From positions 1 through 54,279 of the forward strand of contig CAILVY010000007.1 in NCBI GenBank assembly GCA_903837785.1: a stretch of 54,279 nt of DNA, given 5' to 3'. The notes beneath the pieces were generated by a model, which saw nothing but the letters and a program-made list of their open reading frames with translations, was not told where the DNA came from and searched no databases. The stretch comes from Candidatus Hydrogenedentota bacterium (GTDB lineage Bacteria > Hydrogenedentota > Hydrogenedentia > Hydrogenedentales > CAILVY01). Made by a program: the position numbers and the translations under genes. Every line of letters starts with the position of its first letter. The stretch's first letter is position 1. This document shows positions 39,553-47,490 of this stretch, in pieces.

Positions 39553-39791
39553 CTTGGGCCTTCCGCATGCTCGCGGGGAGATGGCCCGGCGGTATTGACC
39601 CACCCGCAGCCAATTCGCGCAAACGTCTCCAGCTTCAAGCACGTGCGCGGTTCTTGAACTCCTGCCTGTAACTCGATTACTGAAGGACACAGAAGGCTCA
39701 AGATCGGAAATCCCCGGTTCCGGGAATCGGCACTATCCTATCGTACTCCTTGGAAGATGGGGTCCTCCCGCACAAAGGGATGCGTGCCGGG

Positions 39792-41363
39792 CTACGGCAC
39801 GTAGCGCGGGAGTTCAACCGACTCATCCAGCACTGTGGCGCCCGGCGCGGACGCAATGAGCGCTTTAAACACGTGCGGACCTCCGCCGGCGCCTATGGGT
39901 TGCCTGATTTGCGCCATGCACCTGTTGCGCCCCGTTCCCGCGGGTACGCAGTCGATTCGTTGCGTCCCGAGACTCGAGCCGTCCGCGAAAAACTCGACCA
40001 CGACCTCGCCCGAGTCAATGCTTCCCAGATTGTTTACGGCCAGAACAAGCGATTTCCCGCCCTGAGCATCTTCCGACAGCCACAGGCTTCTGTCCATCAG
40101 GGTTATGCAGGGTTTGATCCAATACTGAAAGCAGAGGTCGTCGGCCTTGCGCAGCACCGATTCGTGATGCTTGTCCGTCTCGGCGTTACGCTTTAATCCA
40201 TAGCCGCCGTAACCGCCGTTGTACCACGCGACACCCCGCATTTCGGGATACTTCTGCCGGATGTAACGAACCACTTGTTCGAGTTCCCCTGGATCCGTCC
40301 GATCGGGCCGTTCCGACGTATCCAGCCCGAACAGGGTGTGGCAGGGATTGCCGTACGCCGGCTGGAACATATCCATACTGCGGATAAATGGCCCGATTCG
40401 CGCATCGAGCCCGGCATAGATGTCCTGACACCCCAGTTCGTCCGGCAGGGCGCGCCACAGATACGTTTCGATCAGGAGCAAGTCGGCGCCCTTGCGGCAA
40501 TAGGCGGCCACCTCCGGCCGAAGTCCGCCGCCGCTCCACACGGCGAAGCAGCGGCTCGGCATTTCGGCCTTGGCGCGGGCCAGCGCCTTCAGGGAAGCCA
40601 CGGACGCATCGAGCGAGAACGTATTGGGGTAACCGCCGACCTCGTCAATGCCGAAACCGCACACATCTGCCGTGTCCGTGAAGCGCTCATAGAAGGCCTT
40701 CTCGATATCTGCCAGAACGGCGCCTGGGTCTGTCTTCGCCTTCTCCTTGTCGTAATTGCTCCAGCTCATGCCGCCGTACGACCAGTTCAACGGGGTCACG
40801 CCACGCTCCAGGAGCCGCTTCGTCTTCTCGCTCGACGTGATGCAGGTGCACCAGCGGGTGTTCGGACTCTCGCGGTACCACGGAAAATGCAGTTCCCCTC
40901 CTTTGCCCGCCACCACCACGGGCAGCGCCAGTTCCGCCGCGTTGTCCGACTCGTCCGCTTCGTGCACGGCATTGCCCGGGTCGATGACTGCGCGTACTCT
41001 GAAAAGTCCATTGTTTTCCGGCGTCCATGCAACGGACGTTTCAGCCTGAGGCGTCTCCGGCGGCGCGTTCTTCTCTCGTTTGTCCGGTTCAGCCACAGGA
41101 CTCGGTTGCAGACGGAGTTCTTTCTTGAAGACAGTTTCGCCCGCCGCATTCAAGACCTCGATCTGGGCCGAAGGTTTCTGCTTTGCCCCGCCGTCGCAAC
41201 GCGCCCGAACCCCTATCGTGATCTCCCGCCCCGCGTGGGGTATCAGGGGGTCGGTGAATAGGCCGCCCGTGAAATACGGTTCGGAAGAGATGGCGTAATT
41301 GGGCGCGGCCACCGCGATGGATCCCGTCAGGAACATCATGCAGACAACGATGACTTTGGACAT
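39792..41363 (-). CDS. Secreted CARDB/TIM-barrel-like protein, unknown activity
   Basis: A 523-residue protein with a signal peptide (VIVVCMMFLTGSIAVA). A CARDB (beta-sandwich) domain follows at about 25-155 (HAGREITIGVRARCDG, VHEADESDNAAEL). The middle ~270 residues look like a TIM barrel with CGFGIDEVGGYPN, FAVWSGGGLRP, LLLIETYLWRA and RGVAWYNGGYGG, which carry a D-E and an E at strand ends as in retaining glycosidases. A second beta-sandwich ends the protein (SGEVVVEFFADGSSLG). GAGGAG lies before the ATG at 41363. Family unknown to me; glycosidase-like role is inferred. Confidence 0.68.
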   Translation of the reverse strand: MSKVIVVCMMFLTGSIAVAAPNYAISSEPYFTGGLFTDPLIPHAGREITIGVRARCDGGAKQKPSAQIEVLNAAGETVFKKELRLQPSPVAEPDKREKNAPPETPQAETSVAWTPENNGLFRVRAVIDPGNAVHEADESDNAAELALPVVVAGKGGELHFPWYRESPNTRWCTCITSSEKTKRLLERGVTPLNWSYGGMSWSNYDKEKAKTDPGAVLADIEKAFYERFTDTADVCGFGIDEVGGYPNTFSLDASVASLKALARAKAEMPSRCFAVWSGGGLRPEVAAYCRKGADLLLIETYLWRALPDELGCQDIYAGLDARIGPFIRSMDMFQPAYGNPCHTLFGLDTSERPDRTDPGELEQVVRYIRQKYPEMRGVAWYNGGYGGYGLKRNAETDKHHESVLRKADDLCFQYWIKPCITLMDRSLWLSEDAQGGKSLVLAVNNLGSIDSGEVVVEFFADGSSLGTQRIDCVPAGTGRNRCMAQIRQPIGAGGGPHVFKALIASAPGATVLDESVELPRYVP

Positions 41364-41715
41364 GTCAAAGCTCCTCAAGAGTTTCCCATGACGCATCGGA
41401 CAACAGTATAGGGAAGGCCGAAACGATATGCCAAATGTCTCCATAGCTTGCTCCACAGCGAGAAGAACGCCCAAAGCGAAGACTGGCCGCGTGCCCTAGA
41501 CTGTAATCATGAGATCTCCAGATACCCGAAGAAACATGGGAAAGAGAGAGAAGAAGGGGGAGGAATCTCCAGAAAGACGGTCTGATATTCGGGAGCGCGT
41601 CCGGCTCATTCCCTGCACCTGTTTCTGAAAACCCTGCAGATTCAGCCGCAATCGTTTTTCCCCGGGGTCCACGGTGTGGCACTCCCGAGCGGGAGAAATC
41701 CTGGGGAACGTCGAG
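41364..41715. other. Spacer between convergent-type and leftward genes
   Basis: No gene can be supported here. A few short open frames lack domains and ribosome binding sites. I see no terminator. Confidence 0.45.
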
Positions 41716-41970
41716 TTAGTCAGGAGGAAACCATAATCGCTTTTTGGCGAACGCATGGCCTGAGCCTGACTTGAGGCACCTTTCAAAATCGGGGGCCATC
41801 TGCTTGCTTGAAAATGCCAGGCAGGTGACCAGTTCCCAGGGCCGGTATCTGGCTGTGCACGGAGAACTACCGTCGTTGTGGGTTCGAATCCGAGTCCGCA
41901 AATTCGCCATAGACCCAACGTGGCGTCGCTCCGGGGGTGGGATGCTTCTGAGGAGATAGCCATAGAACAT
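41716..41970 (-). CDS. Small GIY-YIG nuclease superfamily protein
   Basis: An 84-residue single-domain protein of the UPF0213-like GIY-YIG group. The start FYGYLLRS replaces the GIY part; the second motif reads RHVGS where YVGST is usual, so the second Tyr of GIY-YIG is missing. LRTRIRTHNDG has the catalytic Arg, YRPWELV and the Glu of FERCLKSGSGHAFAKKRLW are conserved. The changed motif raises doubt about activity. The ATG at 41970 has GAGGT at a good distance; an ATG six bases upstream is possible. It lies just downstream of ssrA, with a repeat-bearing spacer between. Confidence 0.72.
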   Translation of the reverse strand: MFYGYLLRSIPPPERRHVGSMANLRTRIRTHNDGSSPCTARYRPWELVTCLAFSSKQMAPDFERCLKSGSGHAFAKKRLWFPPD

Positions 41971-42027
41971 CTGCATACCTCGAACGGCAGCACGACGGAG
42001 GCGGGAACGAATTGTCAAGCAACTTCG

Positions 42028-42046
42028 CCTTCTCATAGCCGTGCCA
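42028..42046 (-). repeat. Copy 1 of a 19-base imperfect direct repeat beside ssrA
   Basis: Read on the minus strand, this is TGGCACGGCTATGAGAAGG. A second copy at 42116-42134 differs at two positions. Both lie between ssrA and the GIY-YIG gene. Confidence 0.6.
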
Positions 42047-42101
42047 ACCGTGATTTGGCAGCAAAGGTTGGCCCCCCTTTGCCGATTACGGCTTCGGAGG
42101 G

Positions 42102-42156
42102 CATTCTTCGCTGAACCTTCTCATGGCTGTGCCATTCGAAGCTTTAGCGAAGAATG
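42102..42156. repeat. Inverted repeat spanning the ssrA 3' end, with copy 2 of the 19-base repeat
   Basis: An 11-base inverted repeat (CATTCTTCGCT at 42102-42112 and AGCGAAGAATG at 42146-42156) flanks a 33-base loop that contains copy 2 of the 19-base repeat (42116-42134). The right arm overlaps the terminal CCA of ssrA. This could be a transcription terminator or a trace of an element inserted at the tmRNA end. Confidence 0.5.
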
Positions 42157-42511
42157 GTGGAGGCGGCGGGAATCGAACCCGCGTCCGGAAGTGCCTCGAC
42201 GTGGCCCACTACGTGCGTAGCCTTTCTTTTAGGATTCGCCCGGCGGGACCGCGTCAGGCACGCTGTCCCGCGTCGCTAGGCCCTCTTTGATACTCTCCCC
42301 GGAGGCGTTGCCATTCCGCCGGTTCAAGGCCCGCTAGTCGTCGCCCTGTTCCGTCAGCAGGCGGTCGCGGACAGGACGTGCCGCCTTAATTAGGCAGCAA
42401 GAGCGAATTGATTGTTCGCAGTTAACATGTTCCCGGTTTTTTACGAGGCCACCGGGGTCCTCGGCACGCGTTCCACGCTTCATCCACCCCCGTCGAAACC
42501 GTGTCGCCCCC
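42155..42511 (-). ncRNA. ssrA: tmRNA (ssrA)
   Basis: Transfer-messenger RNA of 357 bases, which rescues stalled ribosomes and tags the incomplete peptide for proteolysis. The 5' end GGGGGCGACACGG followed by GGTTTCGACGGGG is the classical tmRNA start; the 3' end reads GGTTCGATTCCCGCCGCCTCC-ACCA. The 7-base acceptor stem (GGGGGCG with CGCCTCC) pairs with one G-U. The tag reading frame lies at 42419-42390: resume codon GCG, then AAC AAT CAA TTC GCT CTT GCT GCC TAA, giving ANNQFALAA. The CCA is encoded in the DNA. Confidence 0.97.
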
Positions 42512-42780
42512 ACATGAGCGACGTCCTTCGCGAGGGCCTTCGTCCGGCGTGGCGTCCGAAGGCAAAGAGTATTATGCCACACGGAAGGGGGGAGGGGCCA
42601 GTGTCCTGCGGGAACGGAAGGGGGGGGAGGTGGGGCGGAGGTTTCGGGGGATCTTTCCGGGCCCGCGTCCCTGCCGGAGACGCCGAAACCGGAAGAAGAT
42701 CGGCGGGGGAGCGGCCGGGAAGAAGTTTCCGTCTCGAAATGTTCTGCATGCATGACCAGGGCGCATCGGAAGGAAGGGCC

Positions 42781-43290
42781 ATGAAAAGTGTCGCGGAGCA
42801 GATGTCCATCTATGAAGCCTATCACAGAAATCCGTGGAACAAGGCCACGCATTTCGTGGGGATTCCCGTGATTGTCTTCTCGATACTGATTCCCCTGAGT
42901 TGGCTGGCGGTGCCGGTTGGGCATCTCCCGCTGACCGCGGCCATGGCGGTCACCGCCGTTGTCCTGGGCTATTACTTCGCCCTGGATACGGCCCTGGCGG
43001 CGGGCATGACGGCGTTCCTGCTTCCGGCGCTATATCTGGCGCACGCTGTGGCGCAGTGGCCGATGCTCGCGGGCGGGGCGATGTTCGCGGGCTTCTTCGT
43101 GGGCGGCTGGATAGTTCAGTTCATCGGGCACGTTGTATTCGAGAAACGAAAACCGGCGTTCACGGACAACCTGTTTCAGTTGATCATCGGCCCCCTCTTC
43201 ATCTGCGCCGAACTTTACTACTTGTTCGGCTGCAAGCACGCCCTCCGGGAAGAGGTAAAACGGCTCGATGCGGCGCGGCCCACGCCGTAA
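42781..43290 (+). CDS. Mpo1/YGL010w-like membrane protein (DUF962)
   Basis: A 169-residue membrane protein with about four hydrophobic segments. The opening MSIYEAYHRNPWNKATHFVGIP and later FIGHVVFEKRKPAFTDNLFQL are the conserved His-bearing motifs of the Mpo1-like family, whose yeast member is an Fe2+-dependent dioxygenase of 2-hydroxy fatty acids. The His residues in both parts are kept, so enzymatic activity is plausible. GGAAGGA lies before the ATG at 42781; the frame is open back into ssrA but that part is not coding. It is divergent from ssrA and convergent with the micro-ORFs. Confidence 0.85.
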   Translation: MKSVAEQMSIYEAYHRNPWNKATHFVGIPVIVFSILIPLSWLAVPVGHLPLTAAMAVTAVVLGYYFALDTALAAGMTAFLLPALYLAHAVAQWPMLAGGAMFAGFFVGGWIVQFIGHVVFEKRKPAFTDNLFQLIIGPLFICAELYYLFGCKHALREEVKRLDAARPTP

Positions 43291-43298
43291 AATAAGGA

Positions 43299-43321
43299 GC
43301 CCGCATCTGGACGATGCGGGC
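43299..43321 (-). terminator. Intrinsic terminator of the micro-ORF pair
   Basis: A perfect 9-base stem (43299-43307 with 43313-43321) and 5-base loop. On the minus strand it is followed by TCCTTATTTT, a good intrinsic terminator, placed about 20 bases after the stop of the second micro-ORF. On the plus strand no T run follows. Confidence 0.7.
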
Positions 43322-43342
43322 CCCGCGGCCATGTGAAGATGT

Positions 43343-43459
43343 TCAGAGGTTGACCGGGTCGATGGTGACGTCAATGCCGAGCGCATGCAACAGCGCGGTT
43401 ACGGCACTCAGAATCGCGTTCACGAACTCCTCGACCACATTCAAGAAACCATTCGTCAT
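43343..43459 (-). CDS. 38-residue amphipathic micro-ORF
   Basis: Encodes MTNGFLNVVEEFVNAILS followed by AVTALLHALGIDVTIDPVNL. It is mostly an amphipathic helix with acidic and polar residues on one side. A strong AAGGAG lies six bases before the ATG, and an intrinsic terminator follows the stop, which together make expression likely. It follows the 40-residue micro-ORF by about 60 bases on the same strand. No family recognised. Confidence 0.6.
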   Translation of the reverse strand: MTNGFLNVVEEFVNAILSAVTALLHALGIDVTIDPVNL

Positions 43460-43519
43460 ACTGCGTCTCCTTCTCTACCGGGGCTGCGTGCCGTCTGTCC
43501 GGCGCGCTTCCGCCAGGGT

Positions 43520-43642
43520 CTAATTGATGTGGAAACTCTGTGCCAGCGCGGCGAAGAACTCCTCGAGGAACGCGAAGATCGCCTCGGTGAGTTCTGTCAC
43601 AAACCGTGTGATGATCTCTGCCAACTGCGTCCCGAAGTCCAT
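43520..43642 (-). CDS. 40-residue amphipathic micro-ORF
   Basis: Encodes MDFGTQLAEIITRFVTELT followed by EAIFAFLEEFFAALAQSFHIN, a very regular amphipathic helix with Glu/Thr/Arg on one face and Phe/Ile/Leu/Ala on the other. It resembles the neighbouring 38-residue peptide (F-V-x-E-x-x-x-A-I-x-A, AL ending). The ribosome binding site is weak (GGGGA). It is first of the two in a leftward unit that is divergent from the M32 carboxypeptidase. Confidence 0.55.
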   Translation of the reverse strand: MDFGTQLAEIITRFVTELTEAIFAFLEEFFAALAQSFHIN

Positions 43643-43779
43643 AGGCTGGGTTCCCCAGGGGTTGTCTCCTGTAACACGCTCTGGAAAACTGTACCGGCGT
43701 CCCGGCCCGCCGTTACAGGCCGCGTTGACTTTGCCGCCGGGCCTGTGATTATCTGCCCGAAGCAGAAGGAGCTTGCGCC

Positions 43780-45291
43780 ATGTCCACCGCACTGTTCGAC
43801 CGGTTTCGCGAACGATTGGGCCAGGTCATCGACCTGCACGCGGCGATCGCCCTGCTGCAGTGGGACCAGGAGGTGTACATGCCGCCCAAGGGGGCGGGCG
43901 CGCGCGGCCGGCAGATCGCCACGTTGTCCGCCCTCGCCCACCGCCTGTTCACGGATGCCGAAATGGCGGGACTGCTTCAGGATTTGGCGTCCGCTCCGGG
44001 GGGGGTGGACGAGGATGCCGCCAGACTGGCCGCGGAAGCGCGCTACGACTTTGAACGGGCCGTGCGGCTGCCGGAAGCGTTTGTGCAGCGCTTCGCCGAG
44101 GAGCAGAGCCGCGCCTATCACGCCTGGGTGAAGGCGCGCGAGGACTCCAACTTCGCCGCTTTCCTGCCCCACCTCGAAACGCTGATCGAGCTGCTGCGGC
44201 AGAAAGCCGACTATCTGGGCTATGAAGGGTCCCCGTACAACGCCCTGCTGGAGGAGTTCGAGCGGGGGATGCGTACGGACACGCTTCGCGGCATCTTCGC
44301 GGAACTGGCCCCACGCCAGAGCGCGCTCGTGAAACGCATCATGAACTCGCCGCGGCAGCCCGACTGCGCGTGGGTCGATCGGGAATGGAATGAGCAGGCA
44401 CAGTGGGCATTGTCCGTTCAGGTGCTCGAAGCGATGGGCTACGACTTCGCCGCCGGACGTCAGGACAAGTCGGTCCATCCCTTCACGACGAACTTCGACC
44501 TCCACGACGTGCGCATCACCACGCGCATCAATCCGCGCGATCCCTTCTCCGGCCTCATGGGCTCCATCCACGAAGGCGGGCACGCCCTGTATGAACAGGG
44601 CTTTCAGGAGAAGGATCAGCGGACGCTGCTGGCGCAAGCCCCCTCGCTGGGCATCCATGAGTCGCAATCCCGCTTCTGGGAAAACATCATCGGACGCAGC
44701 CTGGCCTTCTGGCGGCACTGGCTGCCGCTGTTTCGCGCCCGGTTCCCGCAGGCCCTGGAGGGGGTGGACGCCGAGGAAGTCTGGCGGGCCGTGAATCGGG
44801 TGCGCCCTTCGCTGATCCGCGTCGAGGCCGACGAATGCACGTACAACCTCCACATCATCCTCCGCTTCGAGATCGAAGTGGCGCTCATTGAAGGACAAAT
44901 GAGCGCGCGGGAAATTCCGGAGGCTTGGAACGCGAAGATGAAAGAATATCTCGGCGTGGACGTGCCGGATGATGCGCAGGGCTGCCTGCAGGACATCCAT
45001 TGGGCCCACGGCGCGATGGGCTATTTCCCGACTTACGCGCTGGGCAACCTCTATGCGGCGCAATTGCTGGAGAGCATGCAGCGGGCGGTGCCGGGCCTCT
45101 GGGAGGGCGTCGGGCAAGGCGCGTTTCAACCCATTCTCGGGTGGTTGCGCGAGCACGTGCATCGCATTGGACGGCGGAGAACCGCCTCGGAAATCGTATT
45201 GGAAGCCACCGGCCAGGTGCCGAGCCCCGATGCGTTCCTGCGTTATCTCGAGGCCAAGTACAGCGCGATTTACGGGTTGCCCGCCGGGTAA
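43780..45291 (+). CDS. Metallocarboxypeptidase, M32 family (Taq type)
   Basis: A 503-residue zinc carboxypeptidase that releases C-terminal residues from peptides in the cytoplasm. The HEXXH site HEGGH (His264, Glu265, His268) is intact, and LGIHESQSRFWEN carries the third ligand region typical of M32. Other marks are LLQWDQEVYMPPKGAGARGRQ at the start, VHPFTTNF and IEVALIEG. Length is standard. AAGGAGC lies before the ATG. A long antisense open frame across it is not coding. Confidence 0.95.
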   Translation: MSTALFDRFRERLGQVIDLHAAIALLQWDQEVYMPPKGAGARGRQIATLSALAHRLFTDAEMAGLLQDLASAPGGVDEDAARLAAEARYDFERAVRLPEAFVQRFAEEQSRAYHAWVKAREDSNFAAFLPHLETLIELLRQKADYLGYEGSPYNALLEEFERGMRTDTLRGIFAELAPRQSALVKRIMNSPRQPDCAWVDREWNEQAQWALSVQVLEAMGYDFAAGRQDKSVHPFTTNFDLHDVRITTRINPRDPFSGLMGSIHEGGHALYEQGFQEKDQRTLLAQAPSLGIHESQSRFWENIIGRSLAFWRHWLPLFRARFPQALEGVDAEEVWRAVNRVRPSLIRVEADECTYNLHIILRFEIEVALIEGQMSAREIPEAWNAKMKEYLGVDVPDDAQGCLQDIHWAHGAMGYFPTYALGNLYAAQLLESMQRAVPGLWEGVGQGAFQPILGWLREHVHRIGRRRTASEIVLEATGQVPSPDAFLRYLEAKYSAIYGLPAG

Positions 45292-45490
45292 TTCGCCGGG
45301 GGCTGCCCGGCAGTCTCTTCCGGCAAATCCACGATACTCTCCAGTCCCGCCAGAATGTCCAGTTGAACGGCGTTCCCTGACCGGATACGGAATCGTGACC
45401 CGGTCCTGCACAATGGGAGACAGGACGCCATTTACCAGCGTGCCGTCAGAGGGCCCGCACCCCCGGCAGGGCCACGATTGACAACAATAC
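45270..45490 (-). pseudogene. Possible remnant of a frameshifted gene (FHA-like end)
   Basis: On the minus strand one frame reads GPSDGTLVNG (an FHA-like signature) and runs to VTIPYPVR; after a shift of one base the next frame reads SGNAVQLDILAGLESIVDLP and ends PPANYPAGNP followed by TAA at 45272-45270. Third-position GC in the latter part is near that of real genes. I read this as a decayed end of a gene, but no full-length gene can be followed upstream. Weak. Confidence 0.25.
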
Positions 45491-45899
45491 ACCAGCTCTC
45501 GGTTGGCCTCCCTGCTTGATTACTTCCGTCTCGTGCGAGCGCACAGAGCGCCCTCGGGGACGCGTCCCGGAAGAGAAGTGGCATCGAGTGATTCACGCAC
45601 GGGCGGCTGCCTCGGCACCCGTGCATGGAGTGCGGGGCCTATCACATCGAAAAGGAATTGGCCGGAGTGCGTCGGTCCGCGAATTGTCGTGCCAGGCGAG
45701 GTCTTCTGCCGGATGCGGAGTTCGGCGAGGCAGCCGGTGCGCGGCCCAGTTTGACAGATGGCCGGTCCGGCTCTAGGATAGCCTGAATTCCTTTGCTCCG
45801 CACGGAATGCGGCGCAGCACGGAGCGCGGTGCATCCGCAGGCGCTGCCGTGCCGGTCGAAGGACATCCGGTCAGAAGCTTCTTGGAAAGAGCGGATTAT
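45491..45899. other. Spacer, no gene supported
   Basis: Several short frames without domains. It may hold the decayed upstream part of the minus-strand remnant. I see no RNA gene or repeat. Confidence 0.4.
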
Positions 45900-47438
45900 A
45901 TGCGTGTCGCGTTTTACGATTGTGGTTCCGGCAATCTCGGAATACAGTATCTGCTGGCCATCACGCGCGCGCAGGGCCATGAACCCCTCCTGTATTTCGA
46001 TCAGTCATTCTCCAAAGATCACATGCTGCAGGACGTCATGCTGCGCGACCTGTTCAGCCTGGCCCCCGAACGCGTGAGCGAGGGGATCCTTGCGATGTCA
46101 CCGGACATCGTATGCTTCTCGATGTATTCCTACCTCTACAAGCGGAATCTTGAGCTTGTCCGGGCCGTCAAGCGGGCCCGTCCCGGCATCATCATCATCT
46201 GTGGCGGAATGCATCCCACGCTCCTGCCCGAAGTGGTGCTCCGAAACCCGGAAATCGATTTTGCGGTCCGGGGCGAAGCGGAAATCTCCTATGCCCAGCT
46301 CCTGGGACTTCTGGCGGCGAAACCCGTGGATGAAGTCAAGGCAATGCCCGTCGACGCGCTCCCGGGGATCTGCAACGTGCTCAACGGGATCACTGTAGAC
46401 CGGGGCATTTCCCCCCTCACGCGTAACCTGGACCAGGTCATCTTCCCCGAGAAGGGCCTGCATCACGAGGCGAACCCCGTCCTGAAGACGATGTACACAG
46501 TAATGGCAAGCCGGGGCTGCTTCAGCGGTTGCACCTACTGCAACAGCGCAACGCTGAACCGGATGTACCGCGGCTGCCACGAATCCTATTACCGGTATCG
46601 CTCCGTCGACAACGTCATGCAGGAGCTGTTGCTGGCGAAGCAAACACATGCCCCGCGCTATTTCGAGTTCTACGACGACGTCTTTGGCGCAAACCGCACC
46701 TGGCTGCGCGAATTCTGCGCGCGCTATAAAGCGGAGATTGGCCTGCCATACGGCGTCCAGACCAGCCCCGTCATCAACAACGAGGAGAGCCTCGACCTGT
46801 TGACGGACAGCGGCTGCGTCGCACTCGAATTCGGGTTCCAGACTGCCAACGAAGAGATGCGGCGGCATTGCCTCAATCGCCGGGAGTCAACCGAAGTGGT
46901 CCGGCGGCTTGTTCGCTACGCCCGGAAGCGGGGCCTTTTCGTGGAACTGGATTTGATCGTGAATCTGCCCGGAGAGACCCGGGCGCACGTGCAGGAATCG
47001 CGCGACTTTGTGATGGACACCCGTCCCCACCTCGTAAACCTGGGCTTCCTGCAATACTTTCCCCGGACCCCAATTACGGACATGGCCCTCCAACAGGGGC
47101 TCCTCACGCAGGAGGACATCCGGCAAATCGAAGAGGGCGAACGGGTCAATGCGATGCGGCACCTTTCCCGGGCCGAGGTAGGAGCGGAGTACTGCGTCGT
47201 GCCCTTCCAAATGTACTTCGCCTCGCGCTTTCCGCGGCCGCTGGCCCGGATCATGATTCATGTCGTCGAGTGGCCCGTCGTCCGTTCCCTGTCGTCGTTC
47301 TTCGCACCGGGACTCCTTTATCTGTCCCGGATGCTTTCCGGCCTGACGGATCGGCGGGACTTCTTCCACCGCCATCAGTTGGCCCGCACTTTCCGCGCGG
47401 TGCGGTGGGTGATTCGCCACAAGTGCCTTGGACGCTGA
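45900..47438 (+). CDS. B12-binding radical SAM protein
   Basis: A 512-residue enzyme with an N-terminal Rossmann-like cobalamin-binding domain (about 1-140: RVAFYDCGSGNLGIQYL, DIVCFSMYSYLYKRNLEL, IIICGGMHPTLLPEVVLRN) followed by the radical SAM barrel. The [4Fe-4S] site is canonical CX3CX2C, Cys207, Cys211 and Cys214 in RGCFSGCTYCN. The C-terminal ~90 residues are basic, with LARIMIHVVEWPVVRS. Members of this class act in C-methylation or lipid and tetrapyrrole chemistry; the substrate is unknown. The beta-helix gene follows 52 bases downstream and may be cotranscribed. Confidence 0.92.
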   Translation: MRVAFYDCGSGNLGIQYLLAITRAQGHEPLLYFDQSFSKDHMLQDVMLRDLFSLAPERVSEGILAMSPDIVCFSMYSYLYKRNLELVRAVKRARPGIIIICGGMHPTLLPEVVLRNPEIDFAVRGEAEISYAQLLGLLAAKPVDEVKAMPVDALPGICNVLNGITVDRGISPLTRNLDQVIFPEKGLHHEANPVLKTMYTVMASRGCFSGCTYCNSATLNRMYRGCHESYYRYRSVDNVMQELLLAKQTHAPRYFEFYDDVFGANRTWLREFCARYKAEIGLPYGVQTSPVINNEESLDLLTDSGCVALEFGFQTANEEMRRHCLNRRESTEVVRRLVRYARKRGLFVELDLIVNLPGETRAHVQESRDFVMDTRPHLVNLGFLQYFPRTPITDMALQQGLLTQEDIRQIEEGERVNAMRHLSRAEVGAEYCVVPFQMYFASRFPRPLARIMIHVVEWPVVRSLSSFFAPGLLYLSRMLSGLTDRRDFFHRHQLARTFRAVRWVIRHKCLGR

Positions 47439-47490
47439 GCATGCGCTGCTGATTCCCGCGGTGGGACGGCGGCGAAACCGGGAGGGAGCC

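Noticed and set aside
41870..41895. tRNA-like GTTCGAATCC loop
   Set aside because: Flanking bases do not form the T stem or an acceptor stem; it codes for the GIY-YIG protein on the other strand.
42412..42780. Upstream extension of the Mpo1-like frame
   Set aside because: It runs through ssrA and shows no similarity to the family; the ATG at 42781 gives the family start.
43597..45492. 631-codon minus-strand open frame opposite the M32 gene
   Set aside because: It is the antisense shadow of a well-supported carboxypeptidase with HEXXH; no domain is seen in it.
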